Below are positions 1 through 10,375 of a stretch of DNA of 64,000 bases, in pieces. How positions within the stretch are numbered: the stretch's first letter is position 1; the number at the start of each line of letters is the position of its first letter. The DNA is from Pantoea agglomerans (GTDB lineage Bacteria > Pseudomonadota > Gammaproteobacteria > Enterobacterales > Enterobacteriaceae). The notes under the pieces are model-generated. The model saw only the letters and a list, made by a program, of their open reading frames with translations. It was not told the origin of the DNA and ran no database searches. The stretch lies in assembly GCF_021397715.1 (NCBI RefSeq), contig NZ_CP090207.1:496001-560000 (forward strand). Reading direction: 5' to 3'. The translations under genes and the position numbers were made by a program.

Positions 1-528
1 CAATATTTCTGTGAGCTGGGCGCGCAGGTGCGGGTGGTGCGCAACGATGCCATCACCCTGCACCAGATGGATGCGCTGCCGCTGACCCATCTGGTGATTT
101 CACCTGGACCCTGCACGCCCAACGAAGCCGGTATTTCACTGGCGGCGATTCGCCATTTCGCCGGGCGGCTGCCGGTGCTGGGTGTCTGTCTCGGACATCA
201 GGCGATGGCTCAGGCCTGGGGCGGCGAAGTGGTGCGCGCCCGCCAGGTGATGCACGGTAAAACCTCGCTGATCCAGCACAGCAACAGTGGCGTGTTCCGC
301 CAGCTCAACAACCCACTCACCGTCACCCGTTATCACTCATTAATCGTCAAACGCGATACGCTACCCGACGCCTTTGAAGTCACCGCCTGGAGCCTGCGTG
401 ACGGCCAGCCCGACGAGATCATGGGAATCCGCCATAAAACCCTGGCGCTGGAAGGGGTGCAATTCCATCCTGAAAGCATTCTCAGTGAGCAGGGACACCA
501 GCTGCTGCACAATTTCCTGACGCAATAG
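1..528 (+). CDS. pabA: Aminodeoxychorismate synthase, glutamine amidotransferase subunit (5' partial)
   Basis: Open from base 1, so the start codon lies upstream of the window; 175 codons plus stop are visible against about 187 in E. coli. With PabB it makes 4-amino-4-deoxychorismate for folate, PabA supplying ammonia from glutamine. The class-I amidotransferase triad is present: the nucleophile elbow GVCLGHQ with Cys at bases 187-189, and the C-terminal FHPES with His at 466-468 and Glu at 472-474. The close TrpG paralogue is less likely because argD follows directly, as in E. coli, and no trp genes are near. Confidence 0.93.
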   Translation, partial: QYFCELGAQVRVVRNDAITLHQMDALPLTHLVISPGPCTPNEAGISLAAIRHFAGRLPVLGVCLGHQAMAQAWGGEVVRARQVMHGKTSLIQHSNSGVFRQLNNPLTVTRYHSLIVKRDTLPDAFEVTAWSLRDGQPDEIMGIRHKTLALEGVQFHPESILSEQGHQLLHNFLTQ

Positions 529-540
529 TTTGCCTTTGAG

Positions 541-1830
<1,290 letters not shown>

Positions 1831-1831
1831 T

Positions 1832-3907
1832 TTAGTTTTTGCGTAACCGTCTGATCAGCCAGCGGCCATGCTGTGGTCGCTGGCTCCACGCCAGCGATGA
1901 AATGGTGTGCATCACGCTCAGATGATCCAGAATGCGGCGCACATGCTGCTCCAGCACCGTCACCGGCCCTTCATTAATATTTTCCAGCTCATCCAGCAGA
2001 TTGACCTGCGAACTGGCACCATCATATTCCAGCCGCTGCTGGCAACGTTGCAGCGCAATTTCGCACGACTGCAGATAGCGCTCCGCCAGCGTGGCGGTCA
2101 GCATGGTATGTTCCCGCGCCAGTATCGTCATCGCATTGATGTGCTCAACAATGAACTGGCTATGGGTGACCCACAGCCGCATATCCTTGAGATACTGGGC
2201 GTTAAAAGCCGGTTCCTGCATCGCCTGGTTCAGGGAGTTAAACAGCGCATTGTGCGCCTGATTAACCCGCACCCGCTGATAAGCGAGCTTCTCCGGCGAC
2301 TGTTCCGCGCCCAGCAGCAGCCGCAGCGCATCCTGGTAAGTTTCCAGCGCGTCATGGGCGTTCTGTCGCAGCAAGCCGCTCTGCCACTGCGGCCAGAGCC
2401 ACAACATCCCGCCGAAGGCGATCAGGCAGCCCATCAGGGTATCCATCAGGCGCGGCAGCAGGAACTGCGCGCCATTCAGCGACAGCAGTTGCAGCGAGTA
2501 GACCGCCGTCACCGTGAAGCCAATCATCGACCAGCCGTAAAACTGGCGGGTAAAGCGGTAGCTGATAAAAGTGATCACCAGCATGATCATCAGCACCAGC
2601 GACTCCGGTACTGCGAGACGTAAGGTGGCGGCGGCAATCACCAGTCCGACAAAAGTGCCCAGCGCCCGGTGCTGAATACGAACCCGGGTGGCGCTATAGC
2701 CGTTCTGGCTGACGAACATAATGGTCATCAGAATCCAGTAGGGCTTCGGAATATTGAAAAACAGCGCCAGCGCACTGCCCAGCATCAGCATCACGGCAAA
2801 ACGACCGGCGGTGCGCAGTGCAGACGAACGCCAGGAAAGATAACTGCGCAGCGCCGGCAGCAGCGGCAGACGGCGCTGGCGATCGGCCATCAGGTCACGC
2901 TGATAGAGCGGCTTTTGCGTACGCAGCACCCGCGCGATGCGGTTAAAGTGATAAAGACAGAAATTTCCCACCGGATTATCAGGATGCTGGCGGGCAATTT
3001 TTTCCAGCGCGCCGAGCTGCTTCTCCATGCCAAACCGATCGGGCAACTGGTGATAGAGAATGTTATCCGCCAGCACTCGTAAGCGGGCCGAGATGGTCTG
3101 AGCATTCCAGCGGATCACCGCTTCCGCATGGCTCTGCTCCACCAGTTTCTGCACCTCTTCCGGCTGATGCAGGCTGACCGAGATATGTTCCTGCAGATCC
3201 AGCGCCACCTGAAAAGCACGGGTCAGCCGCTTATGGCTGTGATCCCGACTGGCGGACAGCATGTGCATCTGCTGGTAACAGGTGGTGATCAGATCGACCA
3301 CTTTTTGCTGACGCGCCAGCAGCGGCGGCAGGGCCTTTTCCGGATCGGTCAGCTGGGTCAGCAGGGTATATTTGGCGTCGCAATAGTTGGCCAGTTCACG
3401 GTAGATCAGGCTCAGGCTTTCGCGCATCGGCTGCTCTTTCCACAGCCAGAACCAGAACCAGTTAAACAGCCCGTACCACAGCGTGCCGCCGATATAGAGC
3501 AGCGGCGGTACGTAGATCGGCATACGGCCAATCAGACTCAGCGTGAAGATGGCGGCGATCAGCGAGCCCGGCAACAGACGGCCGTGCAACGGGCTAATTT
3601 CACCGGTGACGCCCAGCAGCAGCGGCATCGCGAACAGAATCAGCGGCAAAGGAATCGCGTGCAGCGTCAGCCACTGAATCAGAAAACTGCCGAGCGCAAA
3701 CAGGCTGCCGCCAACAATCAGGCGTTTGAAGAAACGTTTATGCGGGGTATCCAGACCGGCGATATTGCAACAGGCGGGGACTAACGAGAACAGCAGACCT
3801 TTTTGCAGGTCGCCAGCCAGCCAGCCCAGCGCCACTGGCAGACAGAGCACCAGCGTTTGCCGCAAGGCATAATTGACTTCAGGATGGTAAATAATTCGAC
3901 GCCACAT
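1832..3907 (-). CDS. yhfK: YhfK/YccS-type inner-membrane protein (FUSC family)
   Basis: 691 residues, close to E. coli YhfK. Layout: an N-terminal cluster of membrane segments (about residues 10-155), a soluble stretch with basic and helical character (about 165-365), and a second membrane cluster (about 370-495), followed by a cytosolic tail. This duplicated transmembrane-soluble plan is that of the fusaric-acid-resistance-like transporters (FUSC), some of which export aromatic acids; the substrate of YhfK is not known. It sits downstream of crp on the same strand, as in E. coli, but behind the strong crp terminator. Confidence 0.88.
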   Translation of the reverse strand: MWRRIIYHPEVNYALRQTLVLCLPVALGWLAGDLQKGLLFSLVPACCNIAGLDTPHKRFFKRLIVGGSLFALGSFLIQWLTLHAIPLPLILFAMPLLLGVTGEISPLHGRLLPGSLIAAIFTLSLIGRMPIYVPPLLYIGGTLWYGLFNWFWFWLWKEQPMRESLSLIYRELANYCDAKYTLLTQLTDPEKALPPLLARQQKVVDLITTCYQQMHMLSASRDHSHKRLTRAFQVALDLQEHISVSLHQPEEVQKLVEQSHAEAVIRWNAQTISARLRVLADNILYHQLPDRFGMEKQLGALEKIARQHPDNPVGNFCLYHFNRIARVLRTQKPLYQRDLMADRQRRLPLLPALRSYLSWRSSALRTAGRFAVMLMLGSALALFFNIPKPYWILMTIMFVSQNGYSATRVRIQHRALGTFVGLVIAAATLRLAVPESLVLMIMLVITFISYRFTRQFYGWSMIGFTVTAVYSLQLLSLNGAQFLLPRLMDTLMGCLIAFGGMLWLWPQWQSGLLRQNAHDALETYQDALRLLLGAEQSPEKLAYQRVRVNQAHNALFNSLNQAMQEPAFNAQYLKDMRLWVTHSQFIVEHINAMTILAREHTMLTATLAERYLQSCEIALQRCQQRLEYDGASSQVNLLDELENINEGPVTVLEQHVRRILDHLSVMHTISSLAWSQRPQHGRWLIRRLRKN

Positions 3908-3911
3908 CGGC

Positions 3912-3952
3912 CCAACACAAACAATAACGGCGCGATGTTGCCATCACGCCGT
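3912..3952 (-). terminator. Rho-independent terminator of crp
   Basis: Read on the minus strand, an 11-bp stem with one G-U pair (ACGGCGTGATG and CATCGCGCCGT) closes a GCAA tetraloop and is followed by the U-rich tract TATTGTTTGTG. It lies just beyond the crp stop and before yhfK, so it should separate the two genes. Confidence 0.85.
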
Positions 3953-3964
3953 GGGTGACAGGAA

Positions 3965-4597
3965 TTAGCGGGTGCCGTAAACGACGATGGTTTTGCCGTG
4001 TGCGGAGATCAGGTTCTGATCTTCCAGCATCTTCAAAATACGGCCCACGGTTTCACGTGAGCAACCAACGATTTGGCCAATTTCCTGACGAGTAATTTTA
4101 ATTTGCATGCCGTCGGGATGCGTCATGGCGTCTGGCTGCTTCGCCAGGTTAAGCAGAGTCTGAGCAATGCGTCCGGTGACGTCGAGGAAAGCGAGGTTAC
4201 CCACTTTTTCAGACGTAACCTGCAGGCGACGCGCCATCTGCGACGAGAGTCGCATCAGGATATCGGGGTTAACCTGGATCAGCTGACGGAATTTCTTGTA
4301 GGAAATCTCCGCCACTTCGCACGCGGTTTTCGCACGTACCCAGGCGCTGCGCTCCTGACCTTCTTCGAACAGGCCAAGCTCGCCAATAAAATCGCCCTGA
4401 TTCAGGTAAGAAAGAATCATCTCTTTGCCTTCTTCATCTTTAATCAGAACCGCGACGGAACCTTTCACGATGTAGTAAAGCGTTTCTGCTTTTTCACCTT
4501 GGTGAATCAGCGTACTTTTGGATGGATACTTGTGAATATGGCAATGGGACAGGAACCATTCGAGTGTAGGGTCTGTTTGCGGTTTGCCGAGAACCAT
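3965..4597 (-). CDS. crp: cAMP receptor protein (CRP)
   Basis: 210 residues, the enterobacterial length, and nearly the same sequence as E. coli CRP. The cyclic-nucleotide-binding domain covers about residues 10-125, with the phosphate-binding cassette [15 protein letters not shown]. The C-terminal winged helix has the recognition motif [13 protein letters not shown], which reads TGTGA half sites. CRP with cAMP is the global activator of carbon catabolism. The gene is divergent from yhfA across 303 bases. The start follows the ribosome site AGAGGAT. Confidence 0.98.
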   Translation of the reverse strand: MVLGKPQTDPTLEWFLSHCHIHKYPSKSTLIHQGEKAETLYYIVKGSVAVLIKDEEGKEMILSYLNQGDFIGELGLFEEGQERSAWVRAKTACEVAEISYKKFRQLIQVNPDILMRLSSQMARRLQVTSEKVGNLAFLDVTGRIAQTLLNLAKQPDAMTHPDGMQIKITRQEIGQIVGCSRETVGRILKMLEDQNLISAHGKTIVVYGTR

Positions 4598-4900
4598 TCG
4601 CTATTATCCTCTGTTGTAATCGTGCCCAAAATACAGGGGGCAGTTTTCCCTGTCAGGCGATGAAAGCTTCAAGCGTTTCCCTTACAGGAAATTATTCGGG
4701 CTGCATTCGGCGCAGTGCGCATCATTCTTCCCGGCTTCGCCATCGGGTGACGAAAAATATTTTCAGCACTGTTTGTAGCACAGCTTTTGCCGACTGTCTT
4801 CTGTTGTCTCGCTTCAGCTAACAGCGGATTTCTCTGGATTGCTGTTTACCAGGCGAAAGCGTACTCTGACGGCAAAACCGCATATTCTGGAGCGAAAATC
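4598..4900. other. crp-yhfA divergent regulatory region
   Basis: 303 bases without a gene between the divergent starts of crp and yhfA. In E. coli this region carries the crp promoters and autoregulatory CRP sites. Here I find no clear TGTGA-N6-TCACA site by eye. One hairpin, ACAGGG paired with CCCTGT at about 4633-4652, lies within the expected crp leader, and the rest has no structure I can name. The promoters are presumed, not located. Confidence 0.4.
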
Positions 4901-5305
4901 ATGCAGGCAAGAGTGAAATGGGTAGAAGGGCTGACATTCCTCGGTGAGTCGTCGTCCGGCCATCAGGTATTAATGGATGGCAATTCGGGTGATAAAGCGC
5001 CCAGCCCAATGGAGATGGTGCTGATGGCGGCGGGCGGATGTAGCGCCATCGACGTGGTTTCAATTCTGCAAAAAGGCCGCAACGATGTGGCTGATTGTGA
5101 AGTGAAACTGACCTCAGAACGTCGTGAAGAGGCGCCGCGAATCTTTACGCACATCAACCTGCACTTTATCGTCAGCGGCAAAGCGCTCCAGGATAAAGCG
5201 GTCTCACGCGCGGTGGATCTTTCTGCAGAAAAATATTGCTCGGTTGCCATCATGCTGGGCAAAGGCGTCACCATTACCCACAGCTATGAAGTGATCGAAC
5301 GCTGA
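4901..5305 (+). CDS. yhfA: OsmC-family protein YhfA
   Basis: 134 residues from the ATG at 4901, the same length and N terminus (MQARVKW) as E. coli YhfA; the longer open frame from 4787 has no family match in its extra 38 residues. The OsmC/Ohr fold includes proteins that reduce organic peroxides with a Cys pair, and Cys residues occur in GGCSAID and KYCSVA. Its substrate is not established. Transcribed divergently from crp and convergent with prkB. Confidence 0.93.
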   Translation: MQARVKWVEGLTFLGESSSGHQVLMDGNSGDKAPSPMEMVLMAAGGCSAIDVVSILQKGRNDVADCEVKLTSERREEAPRIFTHINLHFIVSGKALQDKAVSRAVDLSAEKYCSVAIMLGKGVTITHSYEVIER

Positions 5306-5311
5306 TCTCTG

Positions 5312-5332
5312 CGGGGGCCGCTCTGCGGCCTC
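5312..5332. terminator. Hairpin between convergent yhfA and prkB
   Basis: GGCCGC and GCGGCC pair around a TCT loop in the 27 bases between the two stop codons. The tract after it on the plus strand (TCTTATTCTATT) is only moderately U-rich, so this is at best a weak terminator for yhfA. Confidence 0.45.
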
Positions 5333-6202
5333 TTATTCTATTCGCTTGCCTTCCACCAGTCGCTTCACCAGTGGTCCCATGATCAACTCCATCGCCAGCC
5401 CCATCTTTCCGCCCGGCACCACCAGCGTATTAATGTGCGAGATAAACGATCCCTGCAGCATCGCCAGCAGGTAAGGGAAGTCGATATCGTCCAGCGCCTG
5501 GAAGTGGATCACCACGAAACTCTCATCCAGTGACGGAATAGCACGGGCGGCAAACGGGTTCGAGGTATCCACCGTCGGCACGCGCTGGAAGTTAAGGTGA
5601 GTGCGCGAGAACTGTGGCGTAATGAAGTTGATGTAATCTTCCATCGAGCGCACCACCGAGTCCATCACCGCTTCCCGCGAATGGCCGCGTTCGCTGGTGT
5701 CACGCACCAGCTTCTGAATCCACTCCAGGTTGACAATTGGTACCACGCCGACCAGTAAATCGACATGCTCCGCCACGTTATGCTGGGCGGTCACCACGCC
5801 GCCGTGCAGTCCTTCGTAAAACAGAATATCGGTGTTTTGCGGCAGCGGCTGCCACGGCGTAAAGGTGCCCGGCACCTGATTCCACGGAACGGCTTCGTCA
5901 TAGGTATGCAGGTATTTACGCGACTGGCCCTCACCGTTGAGCCCATACTGTTTAAAGCTCTGCTCCAGCAGGCCAAAGTCATTGGCTTCCGGACCGAAGT
6001 AACTGACATGACGGCCCAGATCGCGCGCTTTGCGAATCGCCATATCCATTTCCGGCCGGGTGAAGCGGTGAAAACTGTCGCCTTCCAGTTCGGCAGCGTG
6101 CAGATCGAGCTGCTGAAAGATTTTACGGAACGCGAGGCTGGTGGTGGTGGTTCCCGCGCCGCTGGAACCGGTGACGGCAATTATCGGATGGCGTGCAGAC
6201 AT
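5333..6202 (-). CDS. prkB: Phosphoribulokinase-like protein PrkB
   Basis: 289 residues, as in E. coli PrkB. P-loop kinase of the phosphoribulokinase/uridine kinase family with the Walker A motif GSSGAGTTT at about residues 12-20 and the acidic motif YEGLHGG near 130. The family phosphorylates ribulose-5-phosphate in autotrophs. Enterobacteria lack RuBisCO here, so the true substrate is uncertain. It is the last gene of a yheT-yheU-prkB operon. Confidence 0.9.
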   Translation of the reverse strand: MSARHPIIAVTGSSGAGTTTTSLAFRKIFQQLDLHAAELEGDSFHRFTRPEMDMAIRKARDLGRHVSYFGPEANDFGLLEQSFKQYGLNGEGQSRKYLHTYDEAVPWNQVPGTFTPWQPLPQNTDILFYEGLHGGVVTAQHNVAEHVDLLVGVVPIVNLEWIQKLVRDTSERGHSREAVMDSVVRSMEDYINFITPQFSRTHLNFQRVPTVDTSNPFAARAIPSLDESFVVIHFQALDDIDFPYLLAMLQGSFISHINTLVVPGGKMGLAMELIMGPLVKRLVEGKRIE

Positions 6203-6263
6203 AAAAAAGCTCCCTGTGAGGTCGGGCCATGGGCATTGTTACCATGAATTGCCGATCGGCGCA

Positions 6264-6482
6264 TCAGCCGCGAAATTCTTTGCGCGGCATAATATTGACC
6301 GATTCATGCAGCTCCGACCACACCAGCACCACTTCACCGGTTTCCAGCTGGCGGCGGACGTCAGCCACTTTTTCGTTCAGGCTGCGCTCCTGCTCGCCGT
6401 AGTCGGTGCCTTCACGCAGCACGAAGGTTTCAATCAGATTTTCGAGGGTCTCAGGTGAGACCTGTTGCCAGGGAATAATCAC
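6264..6482 (-). CDS. yheU: UPF0270 family protein YheU
   Basis: 72 residues, beginning MIIPWQQ, the same size and N terminus as E. coli YheU. The function is unknown. The protein is small, acidic and helical with no membrane segment or metal motif. The start is 4 bases after the yheT stop, which indicates translational coupling in the yheT-yheU-prkB operon. Confidence 0.92.
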   Translation of the reverse strand: MIIPWQQVSPETLENLIETFVLREGTDYGEQERSLNEKVADVRRQLETGEVVLVWSELHESVNIMPRKEFRG

Positions 6483-6486
6483 AACG

Positions 6487-7503
6487 TCAGGTATCCAGAA
6501 AAGGGGTCATCCATTGGGGTATGCGCTGTTCAAGCCACATTTCGGGCTGGCGCAATGTCCCGCCGACAAAGCCAACGTGACCGCCGTGTGGGGTCAGCTG
6601 ATAAGTAATAGTGGCAGATAATTGGCTGCTGTGCGGTATCACCTCATCACTCATGAACGGGTCATCTTTGGCATGAATGATCAGCAGCGGCTTAGCGACC
6701 TGTTTCAGCCAGGGCAGGGCGCTGGCACGCCGATAGTAATCAGCGGCATCGATAAAACCGTGGGCGCGAGCGGTGATCGCATCATCGAAGTCACGCAGAC
6801 GCCGCAACGCTTTCAGTTGCGCCAGATTGACCGGCAAGGTTTCTGGCCAGGCGTGCAGTTTGCGCCGCGCATTCTTCTTTAGCTGGGCCAGCAGGTAGTA
6901 TTGATAAAAGCGCGAGAAACCGCGCTCCAGTCTGATGCTGCACGGTTCCAGCATCAGCGGCGCAGAGACAATGACGCCGGCATCAACCGGCGCATCCGAC
7001 CCCTGCTGGCCCAGCAGACAACCCAGCATATTGCCGCCCAGTGAAAAGCCCACCGCGACGGTCGGAACCCGGCCCCAGCGGGATTGCAGCCAGTGCAGGA
7101 AATAGCGCGCATCTTCGGTTTCGCCGGAGTGATAGATGCGGTTCTGCCGGTTAGGTTCGCCGCTGCAGCCGCGGAAATGCATCACCACCGCCAGCCAGCC
7201 ACGCGCGCGGCAGATCGCCATCAGCCCGTGGATATAGGGGCTGTGGAAGCTGCCTTCCAGCCCGTGAAACAGCACTACCCGGGGTTTATGCAGCGCCCGC
7301 TGCGGATCTTCACTCCAGGCGAGATCGACAAAATCGCCATCGGGCAGATCGAGACGCTGCCAGTGCGGATCGACGTTGATCTGCCGCCGCAACAGACGGG
7401 GCAACACCGTTTGCAGATGGGCATTGCGCAGACCCGCTAACGGGATAAATTGATCGGTGTCGGGTCCGGTGAATTTCATTCGGTAAAAGCTTGTCTGATC
7501 CAT
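6487..7503 (-). CDS. yheT: Putative alpha/beta hydrolase YheT
   Basis: 338 residues (E. coli 340). Alpha/beta-hydrolase of the YheT/ABHD1 esterase group. The nucleophile elbow GFSLGG holds Ser154; the acid is in HAKDDPF and the catalytic His in HGGHVGF near the C terminus. The conserved stretch FHGLEGS near residue 80 supplies the oxyanion site. The substrate is unknown; homologues hydrolyse short acyl esters. It is the first gene of yheT-yheU-prkB. In E. coli its upstream neighbour is yheS, but here a five-kilobase block separates them. A second in-frame ATG at 7479 is a possible start. Confidence 0.92.
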   Translation of the reverse strand: MDQTSFYRMKFTGPDTDQFIPLAGLRNAHLQTVLPRLLRRQINVDPHWQRLDLPDGDFVDLAWSEDPQRALHKPRVVLFHGLEGSFHSPYIHGLMAICRARGWLAVVMHFRGCSGEPNRQNRIYHSGETEDARYFLHWLQSRWGRVPTVAVGFSLGGNMLGCLLGQQGSDAPVDAGVIVSAPLMLEPCSIRLERGFSRFYQYYLLAQLKKNARRKLHAWPETLPVNLAQLKALRRLRDFDDAITARAHGFIDAADYYRRASALPWLKQVAKPLLIIHAKDDPFMSDEVIPHSSQLSATITYQLTPHGGHVGFVGGTLRQPEMWLEQRIPQWMTPFLDT

Positions 7504-7563
7504 ATCACACTGTTAGCTTCGATAGGTTTTTTGCTTGCTGGGGGTGAGGAGCACCCGATTGCT

Positions 7564-8166
7564 ATGGAACTCAGTCTTTTCTTGTCGATGTTAGGATTCC
7601 TTTGGGTCGCCGCGATCACGCCAGGCCCTAATAATATGTTACTTACCGCAGGCGGCGCCAATTTTGGCTTTCTGCGTACGCTTCCCCTGATGATTGGCAT
7701 CATGATCGGCATGCAGGTGATGCTGCTGATGGTGGCGTTTGGCGTCGGCGGGCTGATTCTGCTCTATCCCTCGCTGCATCTGGTGCTGAAAATCGCCGGT
7801 AGCCTCTACCTGCTGTGGCTGGCCTGGAAAATTGCCACCGCCAGCTATGAAAAACTGGATACCGATCAGGTGCCGGTTAAACCGATGCCGTTCTGGCAGG
7901 GTGGCTTACTGCAGCTGATTAATCCCAAAGCCTGGCTGATGGCACTGGGCGCGGTCGCCAGCTTTAGTCTGGCTGGCGACGCCTATCGTCAATCGGTGAT
8001 GGCGATCAGTCTCGGCATGTTTATCGTCAATCTGGTGTCCGGGCTGATCTGGATGGGCTTCGGCGCGATGATTGGCCGTATCTTACGCAGCCGCCGCGCC
8101 TGGAAAATCTTCAATATTTCAATGGGGCTGCTGACGGCGGCCTGCGTTCTGCTCATCTGGCACTGA
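7564..8166 (+). CDS. LysE/RhtB-family amino-acid exporter
   Basis: 200 residues from the ATG at 7564 (MELSLFL); the frame is open further upstream to 7450 but those codons overlap the yheT start. About six hydrophobic segments and the family signature PGPNNM (residues 21-26) identify the LysE/RhtB translocators, which export amino acids or derivatives by proton exchange. The sequence resembles the EamB/YfiK branch that exports cysteine and O-acetylserine, but the substrate cannot be assigned. A GTGAGGAG ribosome site lies 13 bases upstream. Divergent from yheT and convergent with the LacI regulator. Confidence 0.88.
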   Translation: MELSLFLSMLGFLWVAAITPGPNNMLLTAGGANFGFLRTLPLMIGIMIGMQVMLLMVAFGVGGLILLYPSLHLVLKIAGSLYLLWLAWKIATASYEKLDTDQVPVKPMPFWQGGLLQLINPKAWLMALGAVASFSLAGDAYRQSVMAISLGMFIVNLVSGLIWMGFGAMIGRILRSRRAWKIFNISMGLLTAACVLLIWH

Positions 8167-8167
8167 G

Positions 8168-9148
8168 TTAACTGGAGGCGCGTTCGACGCGCCTCCAGGG
8201 CAATACCTCGCGGATCACCGGCGCGTGCGGCTGACGAATTTTCTGCAACAGCAGCTGCACGCTTCGCGCCCCGAGCTGATACATCGGTTGTTCGATGGTG
8301 GTCAGCGGCGGGTTCAGGCTGCGGGTAAATGGAATGCCGTCAAAACCGACCACCGCCAGATCTTCCGGCACCCGCAGTCCCGCCTCCAGCGCCGCATGAA
8401 TCACGCCTACCGCCAGCACATCTGACACCGCAAATACCGCATCCGGCGGCTGCGGCAGCGCCAGTAACTGCTGCAAAGCCTGGCTGCCCGCTTCGGTGGA
8501 GATATCGCTGGCGTAGGCGACACCAGACCACTCAAGTCCCAGCGCACTTATCGCCTGACGGTAACCCTGTTCACGGTGATGTGAATAGAGATAGCGCATA
8601 TCCCCGTTAACCAGCCCGATGCGTTTGCGGCCTTTGCCGGCCAGGTAGTGCACGGTATCGCGCGCCGCATCAAGATGATCAATGGTGACGGAGGAAGCCG
8701 GAATGGCGGGATCAAACTCCGAGCACTGCACCCAGGGTGCGCCCGCGATGATGTTCTGGAGATCCTGCAATCCTGAGGCCGCATCCATAGTGATGACGCC
8801 ATCCACCACTTTGCCGGTCAGCAGCGTAAGGTAGGCGGCTTCGCGCTGGAGTTGCGACGCAGAGTGGCAGAGCAGGATGTGATAGCCGTGCAGCTCTGCT
8901 TCGGCCTCAATCCCCTGTACCACGCGCGAGCAGAATGGGTTGGTGATATCGGAAATCAACACCAGCAACATGTGACTTTGCGCGGTGCGCAGCTGCCGGG
9001 CTAATAAATTGGGCTGGTAGTCACAGGCGGCGATAGCCGACAGCACTTTCTCACGCGTATCGGGTTTGACGCCGGGATGGGCGTTGAGAACCCGCGACAC
9101 CGTGGCTTTAGAGACGCCAGCCAGCTGAGCGACTTTCTCAATCGACAT
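8168..9148 (-). CDS. LacI/GalR-family transcriptional regulator (CytR-like)
   Basis: 326 residues from the ATG at 9148. The N-terminal helix-turn-helix and hinge (about residues 1-60) begin with the family motif IEKVAQLAGVSKATVSRVLN. The periplasmic-binding-like effector domain follows, with DITNPF near 75 and VGFDGIPF near 280. The sequence resembles CytR and other LacI members with sugar or nucleoside effectors; the ligand is unknown. It is divergent from tauA, so it may control itself and possibly tauABCD, which E. coli regulates through Cbl and CysB. An upstream extension of 25 residues to 9223 is open but has no family match. Confidence 0.88.
   Translation of the reverse strand: MSIEKVAQLAGVSKATVSRVLNAHPGVKPDTREKVLSAIAACDYQPNLLARQLRTAQSHMLLVLISDITNPFCSRVVQGIEAEAELHGYHILLCHSASQLQREAAYLTLLTGKVVDGVITMDAASGLQDLQNIIAGAPWVQCSEFDPAIPASSVTIDHLDAARDTVHYLAGKGRKRIGLVNGDMRYLYSHHREQGYRQAISALGLEWSGVAYASDISTEAGSQALQQLLALPQPPDAVFAVSDVLAVGVIHAALEAGLRVPEDLAVVGFDGIPFTRSLNPPLTTIEQPMYQLGARSVQLLLQKIRQPHAPVIREVLPWRRVERASS
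8172..8198. terminator. Perfect 11-bp hairpin at the exporter/LacI convergence
   Basis: CTGGAGGCGCG at 8172-8182 and CGCGCCTCCAG at 8188-8198 form a perfect stem with a TTCGA loop. It lies inside the last codons of the LacI gene, 5 bases after the exporter stop. No good U-tract follows on either strand, so termination is possible but not certain. Confidence 0.5.
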
Positions 9149-9205
9149 CGAACACAAAGACCTTTGCAGACAATAAACAGGAACGCATATCAATAACACA
9201 GGCCG

Positions 9206-9224
9206 AATGTGAGCGCCTGACATT
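9206..9224. promoter_or_regulatory. Candidate LacI-family operator
   Basis: A 19-base imperfect palindrome, AATGTGAGCGCCTGACATT, in which 7 of 9 base pairs match around a central G. It lies 57 bases before the LacI-family start and about 160 before tauA, in the shared divergent region. Size and position suit a LacI/GalR operator. No binding data; inference from symmetry and place. Confidence 0.4.
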
Positions 9225-9384
9225 TTTTGAGCTTCGGCTGTTTTTCAGCATTTGCGCTTTTTGACTTTGTTATGCAGATAGTGATCTAAGAACTTATTTC
9301 TATTAGGGATAATTTTTAATTCCTTGGTGAAACTATTCCCGCCAGAGACACTGCTGCCATCATAAAAAGGGTGGGGTAATAATC

Positions 9385-10365
9385 ATGGCAGTCACAGCAC
9401 GTTTAACGTTATTAGCCGCAGCGCTGGCGCTGCTGGCCTTCCGGGCAGACGCGGTCAATGTCACCGTGGCGTATCAGACGTCAGCCGAGCCAGCCAAAGT
9501 GGCGCAGGCTGACAACCGTTTCGCCAGCGAGAGTGGGGCCAGCGTCGACTGGCGCAAGTTTGACAGCGGCGCTGGCGTACTGCGGGCGCTGGCATCCGGC
9601 GACGTGCAGATTGGTAATATTGGCTCCAGCCCGCTGGCCGTAGCCGCGGCGCAGAAGCTGCCGATCGAAGCATTTCTGCTGGCTTCCCAGCTCGGTAACT
9701 CTGAGGCGCTGGTGGTGAAAAAGAGCATCGCCACGCCGCAGGATCTGATTGGTAAGCGCATCGCAGTGCCGTTCATTTCAACCACCCATTACAGCCTGCT
9801 GGCAGCGCTGAAACACTGGGGTATCAAGCCGTCGCAGGTGCAGCTGGTCAATCTGCAACCGCCCGCCATTATTGCCGCCTGGCAGCGCGGCGACATTGAT
9901 GGTGCCTATGTCTGGGCGCCTGCCGTCAATGAACTGGAGAAAAACGGCAAGGTGTTAACCGATTCGGCGCAGGTGGGTAGCTGGGGATCGCCAACCCTCG
10001 ACGTCTGGGTGGTGCGCAAAGACTTTGCTCAGCAGCATCCGGAGATCGTTACTGCGTTTGCCCGCAGCGCGCTGGCGGCTCAGCAAGCCTATCTCGACAA
10101 TCCTGACAGCTGGCTGAAGCAGCCCGATAACCTCAGCAAACTGTCACGCCTGAGCGGCGTACCGGAAGCACAGGTGCCAGGCCTGGTGAAAGGCAACACC
10201 TACCTGACGGCGCAACAGCAGGTTGAGCAACTGGGCAAGCCGGTCAACAAGGCGATTGTCGACACGGCGCAGTTTCTGAAAGCGCAGGGCAGAGTGCCGC
10301 AGGCGGATAACGATTACAGCAGTTATGTCACCTCTCGCTTTGTTGAGCCGTTAGCCAAACCTTAA
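9385..10365 (+). CDS. tauA: Taurine ABC transporter, periplasmic binding protein
   Basis: 326 residues (E. coli 320). The N terminus is a typical Sec signal peptide with a hydrophobic core ([13 protein letters not shown]) and a likely cleavage after ADA near residue 23. The mature part is the SsuA/TauA/nitrate-type binding domain, with GNIGSSPLA and WAPAVNEL blocks. It delivers taurine to TauBC in the periplasm so that sulfur can be used when sulfate is scarce. It is the first gene of tauABCD, 10 bases before tauB. In E. coli the operon is at another locus. Confidence 0.94.
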   Translation: MAVTARLTLLAAALALLAFRADAVNVTVAYQTSAEPAKVAQADNRFASESGASVDWRKFDSGAGVLRALASGDVQIGNIGSSPLAVAAAQKLPIEAFLLASQLGNSEALVVKKSIATPQDLIGKRIAVPFISTTHYSLLAALKHWGIKPSQVQLVNLQPPAIIAAWQRGDIDGAYVWAPAVNELEKNGKVLTDSAQVGSWGSPTLDVWVVRKDFAQQHPEIVTAFARSALAAQQAYLDNPDSWLKQPDNLSKLSRLSGVPEAQVPGLVKGNTYLTAQQQVEQLGKPVNKAIVDTAQFLKAQGRVPQADNDYSSYVTSRFVEPLAKP

Positions 10366-10375
10366 GGAGACGCCC

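Noticed and set aside
1850-1890. AGCCAGCG/CGCTGGCT hairpin near the end of yhfK as terminator of argD
   Set aside because: The 8-bp stem is perfect but no U-tract follows on the plus strand, and it lies in the yhfK coding region.
4660-4900. Possible CRP sites for autoregulation between crp and yhfA
   Set aside because: CTGTTTGTAGCACAG near 4767 is symmetrical at its ends but does not fit TGTGA-N6-TCACA, so I do not call it a CRP site.
9208-9222. CRP site reading of TGTGAGCGCCTGACA before tauA
   Set aside because: The half sites are separated by 5 bases, not 6, and the right half reads TGACA in place of TCACA. It fits a LacI-type operator better.
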